The notes below the pieces were generated by a model. That model was not told the origin of the DNA and made no database searches. It saw only the letters and a program-made list of their open reading frames with translations. From Henckelia pumila (lineage: Eukaryota; Streptophyta; Magnoliopsida; Lamiales; Gesneriaceae), in assembly GCF_033568475.1 (NCBI RefSeq), contig NC_133123.1:134810242-134874241 (forward strand): a stretch of DNA of 64,000 nt. Direction: 5' to 3'. Of the stretch, positions 23,711 through 35,816 are shown in pieces. The translations under genes were made by a program, and so were the position numbers. The number at the start of each line of letters is the position of its first letter. Positions within the stretch are counted from its first letter, which is position 1.

Positions 23711-26700
23711 ATGGGGTGTTGCTTTTCAAGGATAGATTCAAAACTAGTAAAATTGTGCAAGGAAAGAAAACAGCTGATTAAGGTTGCCAGGGATTACCAA
23801 TGTTCGTTAGCATTTGCTCATATGGCCTACTTTCAGTCCTTGCAAGATGCAGAAAATGAATTTAGCAATTTTATGAACGCTGTTGTAATTTATCGTGATT
23901 CACCTTTTGACACGATCTCTGATCACTTGAAGGAGCAGTTCCCTCAATCAGAAACTTCATCCTCGGGGAACAGTGACGAGGCAAAGGATGAAGAAGTTCA
24001 CGAAGATGATGTTAATTCGAAAACTTACTGTCTCATAGGAGGTTCAAATCTATCGGATTTACAATCAGAAAGTAACAGCGGAAAAGTATATAACTCGAAA
24101 AAAGCTATTAATAACAAGATATGCTTCGATGGCGTACCTGATAACATTCTTCATCAACCGCGAGTTGCAGCTACACAAAAGCCAGAGCACCCAAACCGGT
24201 CATTCAAAGGCGTCACAGATCAACCTGGGTATGGAAAAATTGTTGACGCATCGAATCCTGGGAGTTCAAGGTTTCCCCAGTCTAAAAGTGCGGGATTAAG
24301 GCCATCTAGTAATCTTGTCTTCCATCCTTACAGAAAAGAAAGTTTTATCAGTGAATCGCGGTATAGTGTGTCCAACACTGCTAGTTTTGCTTACAAGAGA
24401 AGTAGCATGTCATCTAATGACAAGAAGTACGCAACACCTTCAGATAATTTTACTGATAATCTGCCTAATTGGTCGATGTCAAATGCGAATAGAGCATCAT
24501 TTGATGGGCAAAACGCTTTTCCGCATGTGAATTTGAGTTACTATCAAAATGAGAGTGAAGCAGCAGAAAATAATTTAATGGCTTTTCCACCACATTATCA
24601 CTGGGGCTATCAAATGCAGAGTCATCAACACAATGACATCTCAATTTGGGATTATTTGAACCCCTTTACTTCGGTTGAGAATCCTTATAACACAGGTGTT
24701 TGGGACACAGATTTACAGGGATTGAGGGAGAGTGAGGGAATACCAGACCTAGAAGATATAAGTGACGATGAAGTTTCGAGTGAGGAAGATTTAGAGTTGA
24801 ATGAAAATTCAGAAGAACACCATTTCGAGGCAATGCATGAACTAGATGTTAAACTAGATCAAGGAATAAGCACCGGGAATGAGAAAAATGAAGAACATGT
24901 TGATCAAAACAATTTGGATAATAGGCCAAATTATTCAACAGTGAGCGAGGAACTAAAGACGGAGAAAAGACAGAAAACATCTATTCAAAAGGAGGTGGAA
25001 AATTTAGAAACTCGTGAAAGCATTAAGGAATCTGCTCAAATAGATGAAAATGTTGTTGAAGCAAGCTCGGAGGCACTAAACCATAGTTCAACAGATTTAC
25101 AAGAAGTTTACGACAAAATCAAGAAGGAGTTTGATAAAATCAATATGCATGGGAACTATGTCTCTGATGTGCTTGATGCAGGTAAGCTTCACCACCAACC
25201 AGGCATGGCTTTATTTAACAGTAAAAGTGCTGTAAATTTCTCTGCTGCAATTATATCGCAGAAACTTTGTGGTTTTCAAGACTTCATCTTCATTCATACA
25301 TGCTGATCAAATTGTTTATAAGTATGGGATTACCAACTTAGTCGTAAATTTCATGATCGTAATATGTTCCCCCTGCAAAGTTTCTGCATTATTTTCCCCT
25401 CCTTTAAAACAGAAGCAGTGGAGAAGGAACTTTTGGTGACACGGGTATGGAAATACAGATGATCCAAGCATGTCTTCACTTATGGAAGCATATTAAATTT
25501 CTCATGAATAGCGGTTTTTGGGAGGATACGATAACTCTTTTTAACGCTTGACACAAGTTAGCCAACCACATGTTCACTTCTCTCTTACCTCAAGTACTAT
25601 GAGGCATGAGCTATTGTGTAACTATTAATTGTGCAGTATAATTAATCCAGAGTTTCTTACCCACAATGCTTTAACATAACCAATATGTCACCCACTTAAC
25701 GCTGCTGCACTTCAGCATCATATCTCTACCTTTGAGTCTGTACATTGGCTCCTGAAGTCTTGGTGCATTGGAGACTTTTGAAACTCATGATACATAGTTT
25801 TGACACCTTAAAGTTTCATCATATCTGTTCAATATACTAGAATATTGTGAGTTCAAGGGTGTGGACCGTGTGGTAGCTGATGTTGGGTACAAAGCACGTC
25901 AAGTACAAGCTAAAAAATCAATGAGCCTAGTTTAGGATACTTGTACACATATTATATGCATGGAGTCGAAATATGCATCTTGGCCTAGTTCTTATGGCGA
26001 ACTCTAAGTTTATCTCCAAATTGGGATAGGTCAATAAAAATCGATTTCAATGTTTTTTCTTTTTTTATGTTTTCCTGACTTTATCCAATTTATCGTGAAA
26101 ATTAAATCGGGATAAAAGAACTGTGTGCTGTTGTCCTTAAAGGTATGTTTTCTTCTTTCTTATCTAAACTTGGAATAAATCAACCAATTAAGCTCCGGGA
26201 GGTTTCCAAAAGTACTTCGTTCGGAGTTAAACTCCCATTTTTCCATACTTCTGGAATCAGTATCCTTGTTTTTCATTCCCATTCTCATAGGAATGAATAC
26301 TATGATTCACATTTCAAACATGCATTTACACACTTCATGTTGTCAGTTGATGTAAAACGATGTTCATAACAATAACATCACAAAAAGATAAATCGTTTTT
26401 TATAAACATGGTGAATGCCATGGATAGTATACAACCAACGAGAAACATAAAAAAATAACTAATCAAAACCACTTGAGATACTCAAGCTCTTAGAATAAAT
26501 TTACAAAATTATCATAAATTAATGTACAATCATAATACAAGGCACCCATATTCTTTCTAACGAATTAAATTACCAAATTTTCTAGAAGCAGGGATCACCA
26601 ATAAACACCTCAAAGCTACGTCTAAAGTATGCTAGATTAGCATCCTTCATCGCATTCCCTTATTAATTGGAGTCAACCAACAAAAGAAACATAACATTTG

Positions 26701-29700
26701 TCATTAGCTTGAACTATGACTTCAAGGGGCTTTGGGTTCCTAAACGTTCTTCCTCTTTACTTTAAGATGAAAATGACAACCACAATATTCTCTAGGACAC
26801 AAAGCTTAAAAAGAGTTGAAAAAGGCAATGGGGGGGACATGAATGATATACTCCAAATGATTTTGAAAACTTAATACAAGTGTAATGCAAGATATTCCAG
26901 ATTATTTGGTGGTGTTCGGAAAACTTACTTGAAACCCTAAACGAAAGTATTTCAAAGTTTTGGATGAACATCATGTTCAAATTACACAGCAAAATAAACA
27001 TTTTGTAACTTAATTCTTACACATGCATAATTGTACAATTAGTTTGTGTTAAATTTGATTAAAAAAATGGATTACACCCGCATCTTGGAAGAGACAGATA
27101 ATTAATGTTAAAACAAGTCGTGTGGATGTATTGAAACCAAAAAACAAGACTTATCCAATCGAAAGATTCATAAAAGAGGTTCAAAACCTTTTTGAATTGA
27201 CCTAACCTTATTACATGAATAAATACTCGTTCAAAAATAATCTCCGAGATAGCATAGTGATACGGAAGAACTCAATGTGTTTAGACTTGAAGAGGGTGAG
27301 GTCTTACTCCACGGATATAAAGGCAAGGGCTAATGATATGTTAGGCGGAGATTGAGATAGGTCTACACTCCTTTCTACCTTTTCCTTGAAAAAGAGAAGA
27401 TGAGGATTTCCTTTCGTGGATCTTTTTTTCCCAATTTAGTCCTATTCAATTTCTAAGTTATTTCTTGTTTCCAAAAGAAGTGTATTGAGCACACAGCTAA
27501 AGTGATTCGGATTCAAGCTAAAAATATTTAGAACCGACTTCCCTACTATTTGAACATTTGATTTCATAAGAGACGATGAAAAATTTTCACGCAACCTAAC
27601 ACCAAGTTCTGAACATATTAGCAGCAAATAAAACTCCAATTCCTATATAAATATGAAACCGAAAATAACTTAATGTCCTTCCACTCTCCGATCCAACTAG
27701 CGGCTCGAAATTTAATCTGATCCCAACACTCTTCCCATGTCTCTTCCAAATTGTTAAAAATCCTCTTTCCTCTACAACCACATTGACCGACAAATACACT
27801 ACCCGTCCGACCCAATTCGCGACCAAGATCCAATGCAAATAAACCCTTCATCTTGGAGTCACCCAAATCAAACCCTACTACTTGAGCAAAGTGGTCCCAT
27901 GTGAAAGCAGTTGATTTTTTACATCAGTTTCTTCCACATAACGTTCGCCGAACATAGGGTTAGGCTCTTCCTTTTGATTTGACACAATGGACCAACCCAA
28001 AAAGGGAAGTTATTATACAATTCATTTATGAGAATTCTATACATCAAATAATTAAATCATAATGATTACCTCATTATGATGTTATCCATTACTTTTGTTA
28101 ATAGAGTCATATATACAGTATTTATCCTATTTCCCGCTAAGAAAACCCCCCCTTTTGTGTAGCATACACTTCGGATATATAGATCACACACACATGTATG
28201 CATCCAATAAAGTGTACCACATGGTGATTGTTTCTCTTAAAGTACCATAGACAAACCATATGCAATAAAGATAAGCTTAGATCTTAGATTAATTAACCAA
28301 TTTTATAAAAAAAAACAAAAAAGAAAATTACGTTCGTTTATAAATAATTTTGAACTACGAAATATTTTTGCTCAATAGATGTAAAACTATATATGCATAT
28401 CTAATACAAAGATAATAGCCTTTACGAGGGATGCTAATACGAATTCTAGTTTATGATCAACGTAATTCTGATTTAATAGAAATTTTGGATATATTTATTA
28501 TCTGCATTTTTTTACTTTTGGAGATAACCCAAAATTTCATTGTGTGGATCGGTTTTAATGCATTAATTGTGTCACTCTTGGTATTGCACGTCCACAGATA
28601 TTATTTTTTGTAATAAATTGATTGGACAACAAATAAAATGCATGATAATTTCATGTTTTCTTCTAATGCACACTCAGTAATTGGACATGGTCTCAAAATG
28701 ACATGACATAGATATACTGGCCATTTATAACTATTTTCTCCATTTTAATTATTTATTCTAGGTGAAACAGCCATTCTTATGAAGTACTTCTAATCTTGAC
28801 ATCTATTACATATTGAAGTATAGCACTTGCATGGTCTTTTGCAGGATTTTCCCGTCGCAAGAGTCACAGATGTTCATGCATGCCATTCTCATGCACATGC
28901 GATATGTCCAAAAAACGAGCTTATAGAATACCAAAGAGAAATGTAGCTGGCAGTGAAGATCATAAAGACAAAAATAATGTTGCATGCAACCTGTTGTTGA
29001 CTCTAGAGAAGCTATACATGTGGGAGAGTAAACTTCATGAGGGAGTGAAGGTAATTCAAGATAGATTTCTTTCTAATTTGTAAGTTTTGATTGTTTATTT
29101 AGCTGTAACTTGAACTAAAATGGCTGTTAGTTACATAAATTTCTTTGAAAAGGGAAGATTGTGTTAACATCATGTAATGCGATTAAACCATTTCATATTA
29201 GAGGGCATCAAGGGGATGTGGTAAATGCACATGGATTGCACACACATAGCACATGTCACATAATGCACACACATAGCACATGTCACATAATGCACACACA
29301 TAGCACACAAATGCACACATGTGGTTTTGGTGTATAATTTAGTTGGTCTGCATTTCTTACAAGTTTTCACCATTGCAAAATTTAGAATGAAGAGAAATTG
29401 AGGATAAGTTCTGACAAGGAGTGGAGAAAGTTGAAGAAGTTAAATGACCAGGGGGAGGAGTCTGACAAGATTGAGGCTCACCATTTATCCCTTAGGAACC
29501 TGACTTCAAGAATCAATCTCTTCATCAGAAAGGTAGATGGCATAGCCAAACAGATTCATAAGCTGAGGGACGAAGAACTGCAACCACAATTATGTGAGTT
29601 GATACGTAGGTATGTGATATGATCTTTCTTTTGTCTAAATCAACATGTTTTCATTAGTTTCTCTCGCCGACCATATCTATATAATTGAAGGATTTTTTTA

Positions 29701-30996
29701 GGATCTTTACTTTGAATTTTGAAAAGGTAAATAGATAATGAAATGTGCGGTCGGAGGGAGCTTATTCTCTATATTTCCTTGCTTGTCACAAATAACACAT
29801 TTTTTGTTGGTGCTCTTCCCACTTTCGAAGTTAGAATTACTTGTGGATGTTAAGCTCACTATTATCACAAATACAAATGAAAGTTGACCTATTGGCTAAA
29901 CTATTTTCATTTGGGCCTGTGGGAATGCATCTTACTCCATCTTAAGTTGATTGTGCAGATTTTCAAATTGCATGGAGTATAATGATCATTTAGATGTAAA
30001 ATGAAAATATTGTGATTGTGCACCAGTGGGCATCACATAATTACTTTAAGAGTGGGTGCTTTTAGAAAACTGTAATTCATGTCATACTAGAAGGAAATAA
30101 TCTTATTCAATCTGTGATGAAGGGAGTATACTGGCAACATCCATTATTACTCATCCATCATTCTGTTAGTGGGTAAAATTCATCTTCAATCCATTTCCAG
30201 ATTGCAGCAAATGTTTAAAGTATCGTTCGAGTGCCACAAGAAGCAAGTTCAGGTAATCATGGAGGCAAAAGTTATGGTTGAATTCTCTTGCATGACCAAC
30301 AATTCAAGCTTGAAGGCCACTAGGAAACTAGAAGCGGAGATTCTAAAGCTAGGAACAACCTTTTCTGATTGGATCAGAACACATAAAGCTTTTGTAAAGT
30401 TTTTAAAAAACTGGCTGAAAAAATGTCATCTTGAAGAATCAGAAAAAACAAAAGATGAAAATTCGAGTCCTTGCACCAGCCTTGGAGCACCAACAGTTGT
30501 TGCTATATGTCAGGACTGGTTCAATGCAATTGAGAAAGCCTCAGATATCGAAGTACTAGGAGCCATCGACAACCTTGCCATTCTCTTACATCGGTTGCAA
30601 AAACAGTTACTCAAGGAGAAAAAACAGAGGCTCAAGATACAACAGTATTCAAAACGCCATGAGAAGAAACTCGAGAATTTGTACCGAGAGAGCTTCGACA
30701 GGGGTGTAGATTGCGACCTCTGTGAGTCATTGCTTAATGGAGTTCAGGCAATTGAAGCTATCGAAACTAAGGATCTAACTTTGCAAACCATGTATGCGAA
30801 TTTTATATTAACAAGAAACAGGCTGAATGAAGCCACGACAGAGCACGAGGAAGTGATGAAGCAGGCGAATGAAATGGTCACGCTCATCGGTCAGAGTGGT
30901 TTGCTTCCAGTTCTCAAGGCACTGGAAAGTTTTAATTTGGAGATGTTAAATGCTTTCCAGCAAGTAAGAATCCCAGATGAACGTAGCATGCAGTGA
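23711..30996 (+). CDS. DUF630/DUF632 domain protein (NRG2/REL2-like family)
   Basis: Four coding exons: 23711-25181, 28845-29050, 29386-29609 and 30201-30996 (TGA). All introns are GT-AG and phases agree, giving 898 residues. The N-terminus MGCCFSRIDSK is the DUF630 signature with an N-myristoylation glycine and palmitoylatable cysteines, which suggests membrane attachment. The middle of exon 1 is low-complexity and acidic (ISDDEVSSEEDLELNEN). Exon 2 has a short basic Cys-rich patch (RRKSHRCSCMPFSC) and starts DUF632 with TLEKLYMWESKLHEGVK; exons 3 and 4 continue it with EKLRISSDKEWRKLKK, RINLFIRKVD, QDWFNAI and a long helical, coiled-coil-prone end. Family members in Arabidopsis and rice act in nitrate signalling and leaf shape, but paralogues are many, so no specific role is claimed. 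Intron 1 is 3663 bp and holds old repeat sequence. Confidence 0.9.
27601..27870 (-). pseudogene. Possible non-LTR retrotransposon C-terminal relic in intron 1
   Basis: Inside the long first intron of the DUF630/DUF632 gene, the minus strand keeps an open stretch including RIFNNLEETWEECWDQIKF and RAASWIG...SVSYLYRNW. This resembles the Trp-rich tail that follows reverse transcriptase in plant LINE proteins. It is short, without flanking RT motifs, and the match is from memory only, so this may be wrong. Confidence 0.25.
29237..29309. repeat. 27-bp tandem repeat in intron 2 of the DUF630/DUF632 gene
   Basis: About 2.7 copies of a 27-bp unit beginning 'tgcacacacatagcacatgt' stand head to tail inside the intron. 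A simple local expansion. Confidence 0.85.
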
Positions 30997-31442
30997 TTAC
31001 AATTAGATGATTCCACACAAGGCTTCCTGGTGCTTAATCTTTGATTTTTTTAAAAATTCAATTGGTAGTGATAATCCTTCACATGATGTAGTTTTACGTG
31101 ACACGACTGAAAAACCGTTTCAAATGCAATACCAAATATGTTCTTATCAGAATATCCATGTTGAAGACTAAAGCTATTTATTATCTCAAGATTGAAGCTT
31201 TCGGGAAAGGAAAGCACTCGATACGGTGCCAAAGATCGAAAGGGAAGCATTCATGGGTTCGAATCTATAACAGTAACATTTTGGATAAGAAGTCATTCAA
31301 TAACTTTGATTATATCATCCAATGCCACTAAACCATATATAATTGACGACTTCAGCATTTTTACTTAACACTATAATTTTGTATAGTTCTAGTTTGTATG
31401 ATGTATACTTTCTCCACCAAAAATAACCTACTAAAATGAAGA

Positions 31443-31763
31443 TTACCATATAATCCGATATTCCAAGAACTGTAAAAGAAATGGGCGACTTGAGTCCGTT
31501 TCAGAGTAACAGATTTTGCATTGCTGCATTGATGGTGATCTGACAAAGTGCGTGAATTCAAACACTTAAAACAAGATATACAAACACAATCTCCAGATAA
31601 ATAATGGGTTCAAAGCGAGAGTAAAGTTGCTCACTTGGTAATCAGTCCGCTTCTTCCAAGGCCAGTGGAGGCGGTCTAGCGGACGGAACTCCATAGACGG
31701 GTATTTCGGTGGTCGGAGGGATGGAGCTCGAACAAAATAAATGGGTGAAGGTTTATGGGTCAA
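31443..31763 (-). CDS. Candidate two-exon microprotein gene (51 residues)
   Basis: On the minus strand an ATG at 31763 opens a GC-richer exon (31763-31635) ending CAA|GTGAGC. A 165-bp intron follows with a pyrimidine tract and 'tttcttttacag', and exon 2 (31469-31443) adds eight codons and a TAA. The joined product has 51 residues; its central part reads FRPLDRLHWPWKKRTDYQ and it ends FLEYRIIW. An alternative start at the internal Met (residue 24) gives 28 residues. I do not recognise the family. Support is the base composition against AT-rich surroundings, canonical splice sites and an in-phase join; there is no homology evidence. It converges on the DUF630/DUF632 gene, whose stop is about 450 bp away. 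Confidence 0.35.
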
Positions 31764-31848
31764 ATGGAGTGAGGCCCCGGATAAACTGGGCTTGGGATAG
31801 TGGGCTTTACTTGTTTTTTCACAAATTTGTCATGTGAACACATGTATA

Positions 31849-32675
31849 TCTATCTATTTATTACAACGTGTTTACTTGACTCGATAATCATAGGATGAGA
31901 TTATTAATCTAATTTCATTTATTGTTTACTTTCAAAAAAATCAATTTTATCAAATCTCAAAGTCCGTTGTTCAATTAGATATCTCATCTTTAATTACACG
32001 AGGTATAATTGTGGAAAAAAATTTACAAAAATCCTAATCTACCATCTTTTAATTCCTTTGTTACATTCTCAATTTATCTCTCTTTTTTATAACTCAGTAT
32101 ATCAATTTTAACTATTTTTAAACAATACATATTTTTTTATCCAATAATTTGATACGTGAAAATGACTCAATTGTAAATCAATAATAATTTACAATATTAA
32201 AAAATAATCAAATCCAAATTATATATGAGTACAAAATTAAACATAAAATTATTTAACATATATGAAAGGTAAAACTATAATTCGTTCATCAATCATTATT
32301 TCAATCCCAAAATTAATAACTCAAAGTAAACATGTTATTGTTTTTCCATCATTATTTCGCATCTTTCAAAGTCATTTTAATAGTCTTAGTATGATTTATA
32401 ATATGTAATCCAACATAAGTAAGATAAGAAAGCTTAGAGAAGCTACTTGGTCTCTTGGTATGACATCCTAATTTTGAAATTTCAAATTATTTGAAAAAAA
32501 AGAGTGAGAAATAACTAATATAATTTATTATGTTTTAACTACTCTTTATGATTAATATTTTAACCCAAAACATTCATTTTTTATTCCCATAAATTTATTA
32601 GATTTTTTCGCAATTAATTTTAATAAAAAAATCAAATCGTTTGTCACACACAACGGGTGTGTGAATATACGCTAG
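31849..32675 (+). mobile_element. Probable non-autonomous Helitron
   Basis: The segment begins TCTATCTATTTATTACAACG and ends with a hairpin, ACACAC-aacgg-GTGTGT, followed nine bases later by CTAG and a T. The flanking base is A on the left and T on the right. Content is AT-rich and non-coding. The 3' end is convincing; the 5' end could be four bases further right (31853). Confidence 0.6.
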
Positions 32676-34910
32676 TATTAAAAATATAGATCAATCATAT
32701 TAATATTTATAATAAAAATAATAATATTTTCGACACAAATCTTTTTGTCTCGATTATATAACCATTTTTTATGCACCAGATATATAAACATATATCATAT
32801 TTAGTAATATTTTTTTTACATTTTTTTACTAATATATCTCAATTAACTATATTTTGAATCATTTTTTGAATACATAAAATAAGGATATATAAAATAAAAA
32901 TTTTGTACAAAATTTATTTTTACAATAATTTTTTTTAATTTGTGTGAAAAAAAATTAGTCTATATAATCGGAACAGTGCAATATTTTTTCATATGTGTGT
33001 ACGTGTTATATGTGTGTTTGTTTTGTGTATTATTATATTATATAGTTTAAACTTTAAAGGCATGTAGTGCAGCGTGCGTGTGTGTGAAAAACGACACAAC
33101 GCTCAATGGATCAAGCTAGCTACTTGGAGGGCACGACGGGAGCAATAATGCCCATAACAATTATATGTAATGTAATAAATTAACTTTCAATTTAATTTAG
33201 AGGGAAAAATAGTAGAATAAAATAATGAAAAAGGGAGCTTTCTGGTTGACTTGCCCCATAAAGTCTGTCAAATTTTTAAAGGGAATCAATGCTACTACAC
33301 CTTTAACAAAGGTTGGAGTCATGAAACGATTCCCTTTGTTAAAGATCTCCACACCCATTGTACAAACACCACATTTTAAATAAATTTTTTTTGTCCGATG
33401 AAAAAAATATATTCGTTGTAAAAGCTCGGATCTGTTATTCTATTTTTAACCGTCGGATAAACCTTTCGGTTTAAAAAAAATATGCATGTATATGCGTTAT
33501 GGTCGAAATTTAAATACATCTTTATTTTCATATCGTAGATAGTGATGATTTTTAAATTATCATAAACAATTTTTTTACTTGTAAAACACTTGTTGAATTC
33601 GTTAATTCATCTTTTTGCGTGAGAAAACGATGATTGTGTAGTATATATCATTGATACGATGTCATAATAAGAAAATTAAATTGTTCGAGTGACTTAAACA
33701 CACTACGATTAATTAAGTTTATAGGGAGGCATGTGTGATGTGTGCTCTCAAAAGGAGTTGTGAGATGAAAAGGGTCACAATCTTGGTTCCTAGTTGATGT
33801 TGTCTTGTGGGGAATAGGGAATAAAATTAAAGTTAAATTTTTTTCACCCTAAAAAGATAAGAGTATTTTTCCCTTTTAAAAGGTTGTCCTTTGAGGGAGT
33901 AAAAAGTAAATAAAGATTAAAGTAGGAATAGAGAACTCCACTCGTTACATTAATTTATATATTTATTTAAGAATTGTTTTCGATTTGTGCCATATTCTGC
34001 ACTTGAGAATAATAGAAGTTATTGCTCAAGATTCTCCATTTACGACGCACGTAAATGGACAATTATTATTATTATTTGTTATGCCCATTCTCAATAATTC
34101 ATACGACGATATTCTTTCTTCTATGAGTGAGCTGTGAGATAGTGACTTGAATAATAATTAATCATCTCTTTGAGATAAGTTTTACCTCATATAATATCTG
34201 TTATGTTAAGTCATATTATAATCTAGCTAATTACTTTGGGTTTTATGTTCATGAAATATAGCTGAATGAATAATGTTATAAATTCATAAATGCTAAAAAC
34301 ATACATTAAACATGCATAAAAACATGACTTTTAAGACGTACAAAAAAAAAATGAATTTTAAGCATTGCAATCAACATTATGTATAAAAAATATTATAGCA
34401 ATATTCCTATGATAGCAAGTAAACAAGTTCACTTTAACCGTTAAAATGAATATCATTTCGCGATGAAATTTCTACCGGTTAACCTTCATTTGATTTTTTT
34501 TTGTAAAACAAATATGTTTTATTTGAATTTTATAATTACATGCATTAAGTTAATTCTAACATCAAAATGGTTGAATATGTCAGCATAAATTCATTCACCT
34601 ATCGAGAAAATTTAAGGAATAATTATTTTGGAAAACTAATGTCGTCTCTCTCGTATTTTGGACGAGGCAAAACCGCCAATTACTCGGTTCATTATTTTGA
34701 AAAGTCGATTATTGTTAATTTATTGTAAAAAATATCATATTTCCTTATAATTTGGAGATTAATCTTTGTGATTATTTTTAAATATTTAAATCTATTCATT
34801 TACTAGAGGGGGCCTTTTTTCCCCTTCTAAAAAATACGAGTGGTCAAAAATCAAAATATATTTAATCCAGCTCCAATGAGTTATCATGATTGGCAAAATA
34901 TAAGAATATG

Positions 34911-34950
<40 letters not shown>

Positions 34951-35630
34951 TATATTATTGAGTGTCCGTGAGTTATAAAAAATTGTTTTTGGTGTCATGG
35001 TCATTTTTTAAAAAAATTTCCATTATACCCCACATCCCACACTGACAAAAACTCTCTTCATGTCCCATTTTCTCCCACTTTCTAATCGGTTTTCCCTCTA
35101 ACCTCCTTCATCCTCTTCCATTTTTTTTCTCTGTCAAAATCAAAATTCCTCCGTAGACACCTTTATCAAATTGGAGTCTTTACCAAATTATATCTTTAGG
35201 GGACGCGCATCGCGTGTGCTATGATGACTTTTATATATATAAATTTAAATGATGACTAGTCGATGGGTTGGGGTTTTAACGTGTATATGTAGGACTTTAA
35301 TATATCGATAATTAATTGTCGACAATTATTCTCATATTTTCCACTCGCCGATCGACAAACCCATCTAGTGATGTCTTCTCTCCATTGATTTCAAAGTTCG
35401 TAGTATTATAATAATTACAATAGTCAATAATCGAAGATACTATGAATTATGATACTTTGAAGAATTAATAACTATAGTTAATGAGAACAATTAATTAGCC
35501 GGTGTCAACAATTAACTTATATTTTAAAAGTACTCCAATATATTATTTAGTTTTACAATTCCCAACATCATGTTCGATATTCATTGAGATTTGAGAATAT
35601 AATTTTCATATATTTTAATTTGGTGAGTAA
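32676..35630. other. AT-rich intergenic region
   Basis: No gene seen. It contains an (AT)n microsatellite at about 34912-34948 and a 12-bp inverted repeat at 33301-33344. A second Helitron-like 3' hairpin, GCGCA-tcgcg-TGTGC, lies near 35206-35220 but without a clear CTAG beside it. The segment around 33060-33400 is less AT-rich but has no open frame. Confidence 0.6.
33301..33344. repeat. 12-bp perfect inverted repeat (hairpin)
   Basis: CTTTAACAAAGG (33301-33312) pairs exactly with CCTTTGTTAAAG (33333-33344) across a 20-base loop. Function unknown; no T-run follows and no protein gene adjoins. Confidence 0.7.
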
Positions 35631-35816
35631 GTGGTTTGGGTTTAGTACATGTCGCCCACAGGGCACTACCCTGCGGGTGACATGTAACTCCATGATTGGT
35701 CAAAAAAAGTGGATTCCACATGGGGCCCATTGATTTTAACCAATCATAAGCCGTCACGTCACCCGCAAAACGCTATTTTGCGGATAGCATCGATTCAACC
35801 CTCAACCGGTGGTTTG
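35631..35816. mobile_element. Foldback MITE with about 70-bp imperfect inverted arms
   Basis: The left arm contains GTTTAGTACATG, then CCCTGCGGGTGACATG and ATGATTGGTCAA; the right arm, reversed, has GGGTTGAATCGATG, then TTTTGCGGGTGACGTGA and ATGATTGGTTAA. The arms thus match over about 70 bp. Each arm also folds on itself: CAGGG-cacta-CCCTG on the left, CCGCAAAA-cgcta-TTTTGCGG on the right. GTGGTTTG occurs at both outer edges (35631-35638 and 35809-35816) and may be an 8-bp target duplication of hAT type, though part of it can also be read as arm. Confidence 0.65.

Noticed and set aside
35200..35250. Another Helitron 3' end
   Set aside because: The hairpin GCGCA...TGTGC is suggestive, but CTAG is about 30 bp away and no 5' end was found.
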